From Rhizobium sp. NXC14 (GTDB lineage Bacteria; Pseudomonadota; Alphaproteobacteria; Rhizobiales; Rhizobiaceae), in contig NZ_CP021030.1 of NCBI RefSeq assembly GCF_002117485.1, positions 4,070,001 through 4,134,000 of the forward strand: a DNA stretch of 64,000 nucleotides, in the 5' to 3' direction. Below the pieces are notes generated by a model, which was not told the DNA's origin, made no database searches, and saw nothing but the letters and a program-made list of their open reading frames with translations. Of this stretch, positions 1-11,542 are shown piece by piece (positions within the stretch are counted from its first letter, which is position 1; the number at the start of each line of letters is the position of its first letter). The position numbers were made by a program, and so were the translations under genes.

Positions 1-1
1 T

Positions 2-430
2 TTCGCCCGAATGCATACAGGCGTCGATTGGGCCGCGCCACGTGGCACCGCGATCATCGCCGCCGGCAATGGCACAGTCGAAAAAGCCGGTTGGGATTCC
101 GGCGGATACGGCAACCAGACGATCATCCGCCATGCCAATGGCTACGAATCCTCCTACAATCACCAGAGCGCCATCGCCAAAGGCGTCGTTCCCGGCGCGA
201 AAATACGTCAGGGCCAGGTGATCGGCTGGGTCGGCACCACGGGAGAATCAACCGGCCCGCACCTGCATTACGAGCTGATCGTCAACGGCACCAAGGTCGA
301 TCCGTTGCGCATCCGCCTTCCGGGCGGGAAGTCGCTGCAGGGCGAGGCGCTGGCGAAATTCGAAGACGAGCGAAAGCGTATCGATACGCTGCTGAACAAC
401 CCGACGCCGGAGCAGGTGGCGAGCAAGTAA
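2..430 (+). CDS. M23 family metallopeptidase, C-terminal part (5' end outside window)
   Basis: This is the C-terminal catalytic part of a LytM/M23 zinc endopeptidase, a family that cleaves peptidoglycan cross-bridges or activates amidases in the periplasm. The open frame runs in from the window edge, so the ATG at 11 is an internal Met and not the start. Visible metal-site motifs are HTGVDWA at the beginning (His and Asp ligands) and HLHYE about 85 residues later (His-x-His), with the usual Gly-rich strands between them. A charged tail of about 40 residues follows the catalytic core. A strong hairpin follows the stop. Because the N-terminus is missing I cannot say whether coiled coils or LysM domains precede it. 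Confidence 0.9.
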   Translation, partial: FARMHTGVDWAAPRGTAIIAAGNGTVEKAGWDSGGYGNQTIIRHANGYESSYNHQSAIAKGVVPGAKIRQGQVIGWVGTTGESTGPHLHYELIVNGTKVDPLRIRLPGGKSLQGEALAKFEDERKRIDTLLNNPTPEQVASK

Positions 431-440
431 TCTCTAAACG

Positions 441-470
441 AAATGGCGGCCGAAGCCGCCATTTCTCATT
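441..470. terminator. Bidirectional terminator between M23 peptidase and clpB
   Basis: A perfect 10-bp stem AAATGGCGGC/GCCGCCATTT with a CGAA loop lies between the converging stop codons of the M23 gene and clpB. The A-rich 5' arm and T-rich 3' arm make it usable from either strand. Confidence 0.8.
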
Positions 471-485
471 CCGAAGCAAACTAAA

Positions 486-3086
<2,601 letters not shown>

Positions 3087-3247
3087 ATTCTACCTCCATT
3101 GATCGCCCTGCCCTTACGAGGCGCAGACCGATGATTGAGATCGACCCCCTTAAAAGGCAGGTCGCGCTTGGCCCGTCTGGGATTTGGGCGAAGCAGTCGA
3201 AGAGAATATGGTACGCTGTTCCGGGAGTTTAAAGAGCCCGTAAGACG

Positions 3248-3277
3248 AAAATCCCCGGTACGAAGGCCGGGGATTTT
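3248..3277. terminator. Bidirectional terminator downstream of the DUF4167 gene
   Basis: An 11-bp perfect stem AAAATCCCCGG/CCGGGGATTTT with an 8-base loop sits about 65 bases beyond the DUF4167 stop on the minus strand and upstream of clpB. The arms end in A and T runs, so it fits a factor-independent terminator. Confidence 0.8.
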
Positions 3278-3339
3278 CAAGGAAATTCGAACAGATGGCA
3301 TAAGTACCCGGCTCTCCCCGAAAGGAACGGCCAGATCCC

Positions 3340-4068
3340 TTATTCCGATGCGGCATCCGCCAGAACCGGTGCCTCGGCGGAAGCACCCTCGCCTTCGGGG
3401 GCTGCATCGCCGTCTGCGCCGCGACGCGGGCGACGGGGACGATTGCCGGGGCTACGACGACGGGGCTGGCGTTCGCGTGACTGGCCGGCAGAGCCTTCCT
3501 CGTCCATGGCGACCTCGGCGGGAATGCCTTCGATCTCCGGCTGTGGGCCGGTTCCGTCGATGATTTCGGGCTGGGGTGCCGGGGCAGGCGCCGCAACTGG
3601 TGCCGGCGCCGGCTTTGTCTGCGCCTGCGGCTGATGCTGTCTGCTCTGCGGCGGCTGGACGACGACGACATCGTCGCCGTCATTGTCGCTGACATCGATG
3701 TCGTCGCTGTCGCGATCCGTCGCGTCGCGGTCATTGTAGTCACTGCGATCGTCGCGCTGGAACCGCTCCTGCATCTGCGCCTGAGCGCTGGCGATGATCC
3801 GATTGTAATGTTCGGCGTGCTGAAGATAATTCTCGGCTATCACACGGTCGCCGGAGCTCTGGGCATCACGGGCAAGCTGCGCATATTTCTCGGCGATATG
3901 CTGTGCAGTACCGCGAATCTTCACATCGGGGCCGGAGCTGTCATAGGTCCGGGTCAGCGGGTTGCCGCCCTTGCGGTTGAAATTGTTGTTATTGTTATTT
4001 CCGCCGCCGCCATTGTTATTGTTGTTACCACGCCCTCGACCGCGCTTGTTTTGCTGTCCTGGCCTCAT
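3340..4068 (-). CDS. DUF4167 domain protein with RG-rich and poly-Asn N-terminus
   Basis: The protein is about 242 residues. It opens with an Arg/Gly/Asn low-complexity segment containing RGRGR and two Asn runs broken by Gly. The DUF4167 core follows (about residues 35-105: a helical stretch with YAQLARDAQSSGDRV and ENYLQHAEHY), and the tail is acidic, Pro/Ala/Gln-rich and probably disordered, with a late basic cluster RRRSPGNRPRRPRRG. DUF4167 is an alphaproteobacterial family of unknown function; the composition suggests nucleic-acid binding (inference). I chose the ATG at 4068 rather than an in-frame one at 4122 because AGGTGA lies eight bases before it and the MRPGQQNKR beginning is typical of the family. 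It lies upstream of clpB and downstream of the prmC operon, on the same strand as both. Confidence 0.9.
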   Translation of the reverse strand: MRPGQQNKRGRGRGNNNNNGGGGNNNNNNFNRKGGNPLTRTYDSSGPDVKIRGTAQHIAEKYAQLARDAQSSGDRVIAENYLQHAEHYNRIIASAQAQMQERFQRDDRSDYNDRDATDRDSDDIDVSDNDGDDVVVVQPPQSRQHQPQAQTKPAPAPVAAPAPAPQPEIIDGTGPQPEIEGIPAEVAMDEEGSAGQSRERQPRRRSPGNRPRRPRRGADGDAAPEGEGASAEAPVLADAASE

Positions 4069-4411
4069 AGATCGTTCACCTGAATTCTCTGTTTGTGATG
4101 GATACATGGCACCAACCGCCATGACCGGAAAACCGGGTCAGGACCTTTGTGCCGCGAGCATACTGCGCCTTTGCGCCGACCTGCCGCTTGGTTCTCAAGT
4201 CAGTTTGACTGATTCACGCGTTGGGTCGTGTTCAACCGTTGAAACTCTCGTTTAAAAGAGCGGACCCCCGAGGCAAACCAAGTACCGAACGAATCTCGTT
4301 CATTCCTATCTGCCCAACACGTGTCCGCAACCTATATTGCTTCCCTGGGAAATCCAAGCCTTTTCTTCGCAATAGCAATAATGTCCCGCCCAATGCCGCA
4401 ATTATCGCCTT
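4069..4411. other. Intergenic region with no recognised feature
   Basis: This 343-base gap separates the start of the DUF4167 gene from the end of prmC. It should hold the DUF4167 promoter on the minus strand, but I could not find a pair of -35 and -10 boxes that I trust. I see no RNA gene or convincing small ORF. Confidence 0.6.
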
Positions 4412-5272
4412 TTACGCGAGCGCGAAAACGAGCGCCCTGTCGTTCTGACCATAATCTTTCACGGATTTGAGGCACCTGAAGCCTTCCGCTTCGAAGATCG
4501 CCGTCACATCGTTTCGCTGATCGTAGCCGATTTCCAGTCCCACGACCCCTTCGGGCCTCATGAACCTTGCCGCATCCTTGGCTATGGCTTTGTAAGCGTC
4601 AAGCCCATCCGGGCCGCCATCCAGCGCTGCAACCGGATCAAATTTCGTCACTTCAGGAGCGAGATCGTGAATGACATTGGAGGCAATATAGGGCGGATTT
4701 GAGACAATCGCGTGAAACGAGCCCTGGATGTTCTCGAACCATCTCGACTGCACGGCCTGAAAGCGATCCTGCAACCCGTTTCTTTCTGCGTTTGACTTTG
4801 CCGTCCGAAGTGCATCCGACGATATGTCGCTGCCGATACCTGACGCCTCGGGACATTCGCTCAAAAGCGCAAGGCATATCGCCCCAGTCCCGGTTCCGAT
4901 ATCAAGAATATGGAGATGGCGTTGCGCCATTGCAAGGTCCTTCAGATAAGGAAGCACCGTATCGACCAGGATTTCCGTATCCGGACGCGGCTCCAGAGTT
5001 TCCGCCGACAAGCCAAGCGGCAGACCATAAAATTCCCGCTCGCCCAGAATACGATGCACCGGCTCATGGCCGAGCCGGCGTTCCACCGCCTTGAAAATCA
5101 CATCAATCTGCTCAGGTGAAAGCCTCTCGGCCGACCGCGTCAACAGCTCCGTCGACGACAGTTTCAAAAGACCTGCGACAAGCAGCCGCGCATCGGTCGC
5201 CGGATCGACAATGCCCGCCTCTGTGAAACGACGGCGCGCTTCGGCAAGCGTATCGGCGACCGTAGCGCTCAC
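4412..5272 (-). CDS. prmC: Peptide chain release factor N(5)-glutamine methyltransferase
   Basis: PrmC (HemK) methylates the Gln of the GGQ motif in release factors using S-adenosylmethionine. The 286-residue protein has the N-terminal helical domain (1-90), a SAM-binding motif [15 protein letters not shown] (about 120-135) and the diagnostic catalytic SNPPY near residue 190. Its ATG overlaps the stop of prfA by four bases (ATGA), so enzyme and substrate are translationally coupled, the same pairing as in enterobacteria. It is the last gene of the minus-strand run lysC-ptsP-prfA-prmC. Confidence 0.97.
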   Translation of the reverse strand: MSATVADTLAEARRRFTEAGIVDPATDARLLVAGLLKLSSTELLTRSAERLSPEQIDVIFKAVERRLGHEPVHRILGEREFYGLPLGLSAETLEPRPDTEILVDTVLPYLKDLAMAQRHLHILDIGTGTGAICLALLSECPEASGIGSDISSDALRTAKSNAERNGLQDRFQAVQSRWFENIQGSFHAIVSNPPYIASNVIHDLAPEVTKFDPVAALDGGPDGLDAYKAIAKDAARFMRPEGVVGLEIGYDQRNDVTAIFEAEGFRCLKSVKDYGQNDRALVFALA

Positions 5273-6348
5273 TGCTGTTCGCCGAGCTGCGCCAGCTGGC
5301 TTGCCTGGTAGTCGGCCATCAGCGCATCGACGACCTCCTCGATCTCTCCTTCCATCATCCGGTCGAGCTTGTAAAGCGTCAGATTGATGCGATGGTCCGT
5401 GACGCGCCCCTGAGGGAAATTGTAGGTACGGATGCGTTCGGAACGATCACCGGAGCCGACCTGGCTCTTGCGATCGGCCGAGCGCTCGCTGTCGGCGCGC
5501 TGCCGCTCGGCGTCGTAAAGCCTGGAGCGCAGCACCTGCATCGCCTTGGCGCGGTTCTGATGCTGCGATTTTTCCGAGCTGGTGACGACGATGCCTGTCG
5601 GCAGGTGGGTGATGCGCACTGCCGAGTCCGTGGTATTGACGTGCTGGCCGCCGGCTCCCGAAGAGCGCATGGTGTCGATGCGGATGTCTTCCGGCCGGAT
5701 CTCGATGTCGATCTCCTCGGCCTCCGGCAGCACCGCCACCGTCGCGGCCGACGTGTGAATGCGCCCGCCCGCCTCGGTCTCCGGCACGCGCTGCACGCGG
5801 TGCACGCCAGATTCGAATTTCAGCTTGGCGAAGACGCCCCTTCCGGTGATCGTCGCAATGATTTCCTTATAGCCGCCGGCTTCGCCCTCGCTTGCCGAGA
5901 GCACTTCGACTTTCCAGCCCTTCTCGGAGGCGAAACGCTCGTACATGCGAAAGAGATCACCGGCGAAAAGTGCTGCTTCCGAGCCGCCGGTGCCGGCGCG
6001 GATTTCGAGGATTGCACTTTTCTCGTCGGCCGCATCTTTCGGCAGAAGCAAAATTTGCATCTCCTGCTCCAGCGCCTCGATCCGCTCCTTCACCTCGGGC
6101 AGTTCGAGTTCGGCGAGGTCTCGCATCTCACGATCGACCGATTTGTCCTCGAGCAGCGTTTCGAGATCGGCAAGCTCGGCGACAGCCTTCTCAAAGGCGC
6201 GGATCTTCGTCACGACAGGCTGCAGCTCGGAATATTCGGATGCAAGCTTCACATAAACATCGGCGGCCGGACCGGCCGACATGCGCGCCTCGATCTCGCC
6301 GAAACGGCGTTCCAGCTCGCGCATCTTTTCAACGGGAAGCTTCGCCAC
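5269..6348 (-). CDS. prfA: Peptide chain release factor 1
   Basis: RF1 recognises UAA and UAG at the ribosomal A site and triggers peptide release. The 359-residue protein shows the N-terminal coiled-coil domain, the class-I release factor signature with GGQ in [16 protein letters not shown] (about residue 230), and a PET tripeptide in VPETEAGGR consistent with RF1 (PxT) stop-codon specificity. It starts 28 bases after ptsP and its end overlaps prmC, which modifies its GGQ glutamine. Confidence 0.98.
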   Translation of the reverse strand: MAKLPVEKMRELERRFGEIEARMSAGPAADVYVKLASEYSELQPVVTKIRAFEKAVAELADLETLLEDKSVDREMRDLAELELPEVKERIEALEQEMQILLLPKDAADEKSAILEIRAGTGGSEAALFAGDLFRMYERFASEKGWKVEVLSASEGEAGGYKEIIATITGRGVFAKLKFESGVHRVQRVPETEAGGRIHTSAATVAVLPEAEEIDIEIRPEDIRIDTMRSSGAGGQHVNTTDSAVRITHLPTGIVVTSSEKSQHQNRAKAMQVLRSRLYDAERQRADSERSADRKSQVGSGDRSERIRTYNFPQGRVTDHRINLTLYKLDRMMEGEIEEVVDALMADYQASQLAQLGEQQ

Positions 6349-6376
6349 CCTGCACTCCGATTCTTCCTATATTTCT

Positions 6377-8644
6377 CTAAAGGGGAATATTGTGGCTCTC
6401 GGCGAAGCGGGCAAGCACCTCGCGCATCGGCACCGTGCTGCGATGATCGTCCAGCACTTCGTCCATCACCTTCGCCAATGCCCCGACATCAAGCCCGAGC
6501 AGCATCGCCTTTACCGGACCAATCGAGGCCGGCGACATCGAGATCGAGCGAAAGCCGACGCCAAGCAGCGCCATTGCCGAAAGTGGCTTGCCGGCAAGCT
6601 CCCCGCAAAGCGTCACGGGCGTCTTGTTCCGATCCGCCCCACGCACGATATCGCGGAGGATCCGCAGGAAAGGCTTGCCAAGAGGGTCGAAGCGATCCGA
6701 CACCCGCGCATTGCCACGATCGACCGCCATAGAAAACTGGAAGAGGTCGTTGGAACCGACCGAGACGAAATCGACCGCCTCCATCAGTTCGTCAAGCTGC
6801 CAGAGCAGCGCGGGTACCTCCAGCATCGCTCCGAATTGCAGCTTGCGCGGCAGCCCATGCCCGAAGCGCGATAGATGCTGCACTTCCTTCTGCAGGAGCT
6901 CGCGCACCATCTTCAACTCGGAAACCTCGGTCACCATCGGCACCATCAGCTTCAGCTCGGTGCCGGCCGATGCCTTCAGCAGGGCGCGCAGCTGGGTGCG
7001 CAACAATCCCGGCCGGTCGAGCGACAGCCGGATCGCGCGCCAGCCGAGCGCGGGATTTTCTTCCTCATGGCCTCGGAAATAAGGCACCACCTTGTCGCCG
7101 CCGATATCGAGCGTGCGGAAGGTGACCACGCGGCCTGCCGCCTGTTTGATCACATTACGGTAGAACTGCTCCTGCTCTTCCGCTTTCGGCATGGTCGAAG
7201 CGATCATGAACTGCAGCTCGGTGCGGAAGAGACCGATACCCTCCGCACCCGATTCCAAGAGCTGCGGCAGGTCGACCAGCAGGCCGGCATTCATCATCAG
7301 CGAAATCCGCTGGCCGTCCTTGGTGACCGGCTCGATGGCGCGCAGCGCCCGGAACTGCTCCTGCCGCCTCGCGCGGAAGCGCACCTTTTCTTCGTAGGAG
7401 CGCCGGTGATCGGCCATCGGGCGAAGATGCACATGCCCTTCGTCGGCGTCGATGATCACGGCATCGCCATTCTCGGCGAGCGCCACAACGCCCGCCGCCT
7501 GGCCGATGACGGGAATGCCCATGGCGCGGGCGACGATCACCACATGGCTTGTCACCGCCCCTTCTTCCAGCACCAGTCCGCGCACATTGGCGCGGGGATA
7601 ATCGAGCAGCTCGGCCGCTCCCATGGCCCGCGCCAAGATAATCGCGTCATTGGGAAAACCTTCGGCGGTCGTGCGCCCGGTATAACCCGTCAACTGCCTG
7701 AGCAATCGGTTCGCCAGATCCTCGAAATCATGCATGCGTTCGCGCAGATAAGGGTCGGTCAACCGCATCATCCGCGCCTTGGTGTCGCTCTGCACCTTTT
7801 CGACCGCCGCTTCGGCGGTCAGGCCGTTGCGGATCGCCTCCTCGAGTTTGCGCACCCAGCCCTGGTCATGCGCAAACATACGATAGGTTTCGAGCACCTC
7901 GCGATGCTCGCCTTCCATCGACACGTCACGGCGCGACAGCATGTCGTCAATCGAGATCCTGAGCGACCCCATGGCCTCCGCCAGCCGCCGGATCTCCTTC
8001 TCCGTATCCTCGTTCAGCAGGTTGGTGACGACGATGCGCGGCTCGTGCAAGACGACATAGCCGAGGCCGATGCCGTCATTATAGGTGTCGCCGTCGATCG
8101 TCACCGAGCGTGTCAGATCAAGTTCGAGGCCGGGCTTGGTGATCTTCTTGAGCTCGCCGGTGGCGATCATCTCGGCAAGCACCATCGCCGTCGTTTCGAG
8201 CGCTTCCACTTCCTCGTCGCGATAGTTTCGGCTCGCCTTGTTCTGTACGACGAGAACGCCAAGCGAGCGCCCGGTCCTGAGGATCGGCACACCGAGGAAG
8301 GAATGGTAGATTTCTTCGCCCGTCTCCGGAAGGTAACGGAAGGCCGGATGCGACTGCGCGTCGGAAAGGTTCAGCGGCTGCGCCGAGGCCGCAATCGTGC
8401 CGACCAGGCCCTGTCCCATCTTCAGCTGCGCCAGGTGCACCGCCTCTCGGTTGAGGCCTTCGGTCGCATAGAGTTCGAGCACACCGTCGGCGCGCAGCAC
8501 GTAGACGGAGCAGACTTCCGCCACCATGTTGCTGGCAATCTGGCGGACGATCCGGTCAAGACGATCCTGCGGCTCCAGCGGCTCTGCCATCAACTCGCGC
8601 AGCCGCCTGAGCAGCACGCGCGGACCGCCGGAAAGGTCTCTCAT
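6377..8644 (-). CDS. ptsP: Phosphoenolpyruvate-protein phosphotransferase PtsP (enzyme I-Ntr)
   Basis: This is the first phosphotransferase of the nitrogen PTS, passing phosphate from PEP to NPr and then EIIA-Ntr; the branch is regulatory rather than sugar-transporting. The 755-residue protein has an N-terminal GAF domain (about 20-160), an EI N-terminal HPr-binding region, the phosphohistidine swivel motif GAVTSHVVIVARAMGIPV (about 355-370), and a C-terminal PEP-binding TIM barrel with GSNDLFQFSMAVDR and the catalytic-site TLCGELAGKP. The GAF domain separates it from sugar enzyme I. It lies 89 bases downstream of lysC on the same strand. In Bradyrhizobium japonicum, enzyme I-Ntr is reported to interact with aspartokinase, so the adjacency may be functional. 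Confidence 0.97.
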   Translation of the reverse strand: MRDLSGGPRVLLRRLRELMAEPLEPQDRLDRIVRQIASNMVAEVCSVYVLRADGVLELYATEGLNREAVHLAQLKMGQGLVGTIAASAQPLNLSDAQSHPAFRYLPETGEEIYHSFLGVPILRTGRSLGVLVVQNKASRNYRDEEVEALETTAMVLAEMIATGELKKITKPGLELDLTRSVTIDGDTYNDGIGLGYVVLHEPRIVVTNLLNEDTEKEIRRLAEAMGSLRISIDDMLSRRDVSMEGEHREVLETYRMFAHDQGWVRKLEEAIRNGLTAEAAVEKVQSDTKARMMRLTDPYLRERMHDFEDLANRLLRQLTGYTGRTTAEGFPNDAIILARAMGAAELLDYPRANVRGLVLEEGAVTSHVVIVARAMGIPVIGQAAGVVALAENGDAVIIDADEGHVHLRPMADHRRSYEEKVRFRARRQEQFRALRAIEPVTKDGQRISLMMNAGLLVDLPQLLESGAEGIGLFRTELQFMIASTMPKAEEQEQFYRNVIKQAAGRVVTFRTLDIGGDKVVPYFRGHEEENPALGWRAIRLSLDRPGLLRTQLRALLKASAGTELKLMVPMVTEVSELKMVRELLQKEVQHLSRFGHGLPRKLQFGAMLEVPALLWQLDELMEAVDFVSVGSNDLFQFSMAVDRGNARVSDRFDPLGKPFLRILRDIVRGADRNKTPVTLCGELAGKPLSAMALLGVGFRSISMSPASIGPVKAMLLGLDVGALAKVMDEVLDDHRSTVPMREVLARFAESHNIPL

Positions 8645-8733
8645 GGCGTCTCAAGCTCCCGAAACAACGCACTCAGTCCCGGCAGGCCGGCCCTCGTCTA
8701 CTCAACCTGAAGGGGCAGGCCGCCCACTGGGAA

Positions 8734-10008
8734 TCAATTCTTATCCAGACCGTAGCAGGAATGCAAAGTCCTGACAGCGAGTTCTGCATAGGGACCGTCG
8801 ATCAGGATGGAAATCTTGATCTCGGAGGTGGTGATCGCCTTGATGTTGATGCCTTTTTCGGCAAGTGCACGAAACGCGGTGGCAGCAACACCCGCATGGC
8901 TGCGCATGCCAATTCCGATGACCGAGACTTTCACCAGCCCCGATTCGTTCTGCACGACATCGTAACCGATCTTCTCCTTATGGTCGCCGAGCACCTTGAT
9001 CGCCTTCTCGACGTCGCCTGACGGCACGGTGAAGGTCATGTCGGTCTTCGATCCGTCCTCGGAGATATTCTGGACGATCATGTCGACATTGATATGGGAT
9101 TCGGCAAGCGGCCCGAAGATCGCGGCGGAGACGCCCGGCCGGTCAGCAAGACGGCGAAGCGAGATCTGAGCCTCATCCTTGGCATAGGCGATGCCGGTGA
9201 CTACTTCCTGTTCCACGATTTCATCCTCGTCACAAATCAGCGTTCCGGGCGGGTTCAACAGATCGCCCATGCCCGGAGCATCGGGATCTTCGAAAGACGA
9301 TCGCACAAAGGTACGCACCTTGTGCACCATGGCAAGCTCGACCGAGCGCACCTGCAGCACCTTGGCGCCGAGCGAGGCCATTTCGAGCATTTCCTCGAAG
9401 GCGATCTTCTTCAGCCTGCGCGCCTGCGGCACGATACGCGGATCGGTCGTATAGACCCCGTCCACATCGGTATAGATATCGCAGCGATCCGCTTTGACAG
9501 CCGCGGCAATGGCGACGGCCGACGTGTCCGATCCGCCGCGTCCCAGAGTGGCGATGCGGTTGTCGGGTCCCAGCCCCTGGAAGCCGGCGATGACGGCGAC
9601 CTGTCCCTCGCCCATGCGTTTGATGATGTCGGAGCCGTCGATTTCCAGAATCCGGGCAGCGCCATGCGCATTGTCCGTGCGGATCGGAATCTGCCATCCC
9701 TGCCAGGACCGCGCATTGATATCCATGGCCTGCAATGCAATCGCCAACAGCCCCGAGGTCACCTGCTCGCCGGAGGCGACGACGGCATCATATTCCCGCG
9801 CATCGTAAAATGGCGAATTGGCGCCGATGACCTTCGGCGTACCCTGCACCCAGCCGACCAACTCATTGGTCTTGCCGGACATGGCCGAGACCACCACCGC
9901 GACCTCGTGGCCGGCATCGACTTCGCGTTTCACGTGGCGGGCAACGTTCTTGATGCGGTCCAGGTCAGCGACGGACGTGCCGCCGAATTTCATTACGATG
10001 CGTGCCAT
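8734..10008 (-). CDS. lysC: Aspartate kinase
   Basis: Aspartokinase phosphorylates aspartate in the first step towards lysine, threonine, methionine and diaminopimelate. The 424-residue monofunctional enzyme begins with the nucleotide-binding MKFGGTSV, carries the amino-acid-kinase fold to about residue 250 (including GRGGSDTSAVAIAAA) and ends with a tandem ACT regulatory pair (about 265-420), so feedback control by end-product amino acids is expected. AGAGG precedes the ATG. It heads the run with ptsP, prfA and prmC and is divergent from ubiG. Confidence 0.97.
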   Translation of the reverse strand: MARIVMKFGGTSVADLDRIKNVARHVKREVDAGHEVAVVVSAMSGKTNELVGWVQGTPKVIGANSPFYDAREYDAVVASGEQVTSGLLAIALQAMDINARSWQGWQIPIRTDNAHGAARILEIDGSDIIKRMGEGQVAVIAGFQGLGPDNRIATLGRGGSDTSAVAIAAAVKADRCDIYTDVDGVYTTDPRIVPQARRLKKIAFEEMLEMASLGAKVLQVRSVELAMVHKVRTFVRSSFEDPDAPGMGDLLNPPGTLICDEDEIVEQEVVTGIAYAKDEAQISLRRLADRPGVSAAIFGPLAESHINVDMIVQNISEDGSKTDMTFTVPSGDVEKAIKVLGDHKEKIGYDVVQNESGLVKVSVIGIGMRSHAGVAATAFRALAEKGINIKAITTSEIKISILIDGPYAELAVRTLHSCYGLDKN

Positions 10009-10302
10009 ATGCCTCTACCACGACTGGCGCCGGACAGCGGAAACCCTACCCGGCATCACGAAAGCTCTGGGGCGAACCGCTTGGCGAAAGAGCCGGGCTT
10101 CCATTTCTGGAACCGCTCTAAAGCCCAGGCCCCTGAAGGCCCCAAGTTGCGGCGTCTCTTAGCGAGTTTGGCGGGGGGAGGCAAGCGTACACGATAAAAG
10201 CAATTACCGGCCATTTGCACGCTCGCCCCTCCCTTATGCGCCGCCCCTTGACTTATGCCCCCGATCGTCCGACTTCACATGACATGAACGATGGAGAACA
10301 CC

Positions 10303-11049
10303 ATGACGAAAACCGCCAGAAGCACGATCGACCAGGGCGAAGTGGACCGCTTCTCGGCGATGGCGGCGGAATGGTGGAGCCCGACCGGCAAGTTCAAGCC
10401 ACTGCACAAGTTCAATCCCGTCCGCCTCGCCTATATAAGAGACAAGGCCTGCGAGAATTTCGGCCGTGATCCGAAAAACGCCCGGCCGCTCGAAGGTCTG
10501 CGCGTGCTCGATATCGGCTGCGGCGGCGGCCTCCTGTCTGAGCCAGTCGCCCGCATGGGCGCCTCCGTCGTCGGCGCCGATCCTTCCGAGAAGAATATCG
10601 GCATTGCTTCGACCCACGCCAAGGCGTCCGGCGTCCCGGTGGACTATCGCGCCGTCACTGCCGAGGAGCTTGCAGATGCCGGCGAGACCTTCGATATCGT
10701 CTTGAACATGGAAGTGGTCGAACACGTCGCCGACGTCGAACTCTTCATGACGACCTGCGCGAAAATGGTCCGCCCCGGCGGCCTGATCTTCGTCGCCACT
10801 ATCAACCGCACAATGAAGGCGGCGGCCCTTGCCATCTTCGCCGCCGAGAACATATTGCGCTGGCTGCCGCGCGGGACGCATCAATATGAAAAGCTGGTGC
10901 GCCCCGAAGAATTGGAAAAGCCGCTCGCGGCAAGCGGTCTCGAGATCACCGACCGCACCGGCGTCTTCTTCAACCCGCTGTCGAACCAGTGGAACCTGTC
11001 CCGAGATATGGATGTGAACTATATGTTGCTGGCGAAGCGGCCGGCATAA
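10303..11049 (+). CDS. ubiG: Ubiquinone biosynthesis O-methyltransferase UbiG
   Basis: UbiG carries out both O-methylation steps of ubiquinone synthesis (2-polyprenyl-6-hydroxyphenol and 3-demethylubiquinol). The 248-residue protein contains the SAM motif [14 protein letters not shown] (about 66-79) and the conserved MEVVEHV region. I prefer the ATG at 10303 to the in-frame ATG at 10291 because GGAGA lies five bases before it and the [10 protein letters not shown] beginning resembles rhizobial homologues. The 294-base gap to lysC must hold both promoters. A TTGACT at 10248 resembles a -35 box, but I saw no good -10 partner. Confidence 0.95.
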   Translation: MTKTARSTIDQGEVDRFSAMAAEWWSPTGKFKPLHKFNPVRLAYIRDKACENFGRDPKNARPLEGLRVLDIGCGGGLLSEPVARMGASVVGADPSEKNIGIASTHAKASGVPVDYRAVTAEELADAGETFDIVLNMEVVEHVADVELFMTTCAKMVRPGGLIFVATINRTMKAAALAIFAAENILRWLPRGTHQYEKLVRPEELEKPLAASGLEITDRTGVFFNPLSNQWNLSRDMDVNYMLLAKRPA

Positions 11050-11113
11050 TCAACAAGCCGGCTACACTTCGGCGGATGCTCCCGCCAAGAAGGCCGAGTG
11101 CACTGACTGCATC

Positions 11114-11542
11114 TTAGTTTACGTCCTCCGGCAGCACTGGAATGGCGGCGATCTCAATGCCCTCTTCGACGAGCGCCTGGGCCTCGTCGACCGTCGCCTG
11201 CCCGATGATGCCGCGGGCATCCGCCTCGCCATAGTGGATCTTGCGGGCCTCCTCAGGGAACTTCGCACCGACATCCTCGGAATTGGCCTTGACGGCCGCG
11301 ACCGCCTCTTTCAGCTTTTCCAGGGCCTCGCGGCGCATGGCGTCCATCGCCAGCGTCTGCCGCTCGTCCTTCTTGCGCGCGGTCGACACCGAAGGCGCCA
11401 TCAGGAGCTTGGAGACGGCGGCGGAATGGCAGACCGGGCAGGTCAGGAAGCCGCTGGCGACCTGGCGGTCGAAATCGGCGCTTTCCGAAAACCAGCCTTC
11501 GAACTCATGGGCATTGTCACAGGTAAGGGAATAGCGGATCAA
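11114..11542 (-). CDS. DUF1178 family protein
   Basis: This is a 142-residue cytoplasmic protein of the DUF1178 family, widespread in alphaproteobacteria and of unknown function. It starts MIRYSLTCDNAHEFEGWF, followed by LTCPVCHS, so it has a Cys pattern like a small zinc ribbon. The rest is helical and charged. It overlaps the stop of the upstream amidase gene by four bases and belongs to the minus-strand run comF-grxC-amidase-DUF1178. The family and operon position are recognised; the zinc-ribbon idea is inferred from the cysteine spacing. Confidence 0.88.
   Translation of the reverse strand: MIRYSLTCDNAHEFEGWFSESADFDRQVASGFLTCPVCHSAAVSKLLMAPSVSTARKKDERQTLAMDAMRREALEKLKEAVAAVKANSEDVGAKFPEEARKIHYGEADARGIIGQATVDEAQALVEEGIEIAAIPVLPEDVN

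Noticed and set aside
3121..3240. Possible tRNA or heat-shock promoter upstream of clpB
   Set aside because: No cloverleaf could be folded by eye, and no clear RpoH -35/-10 pair was found.
6875..8710. 611-codon plus-strand open frame antisense to ptsP
   Set aside because: A shadow of the high-GC ptsP coding sequence; composition is His/Arg/Leu-rich without a family.
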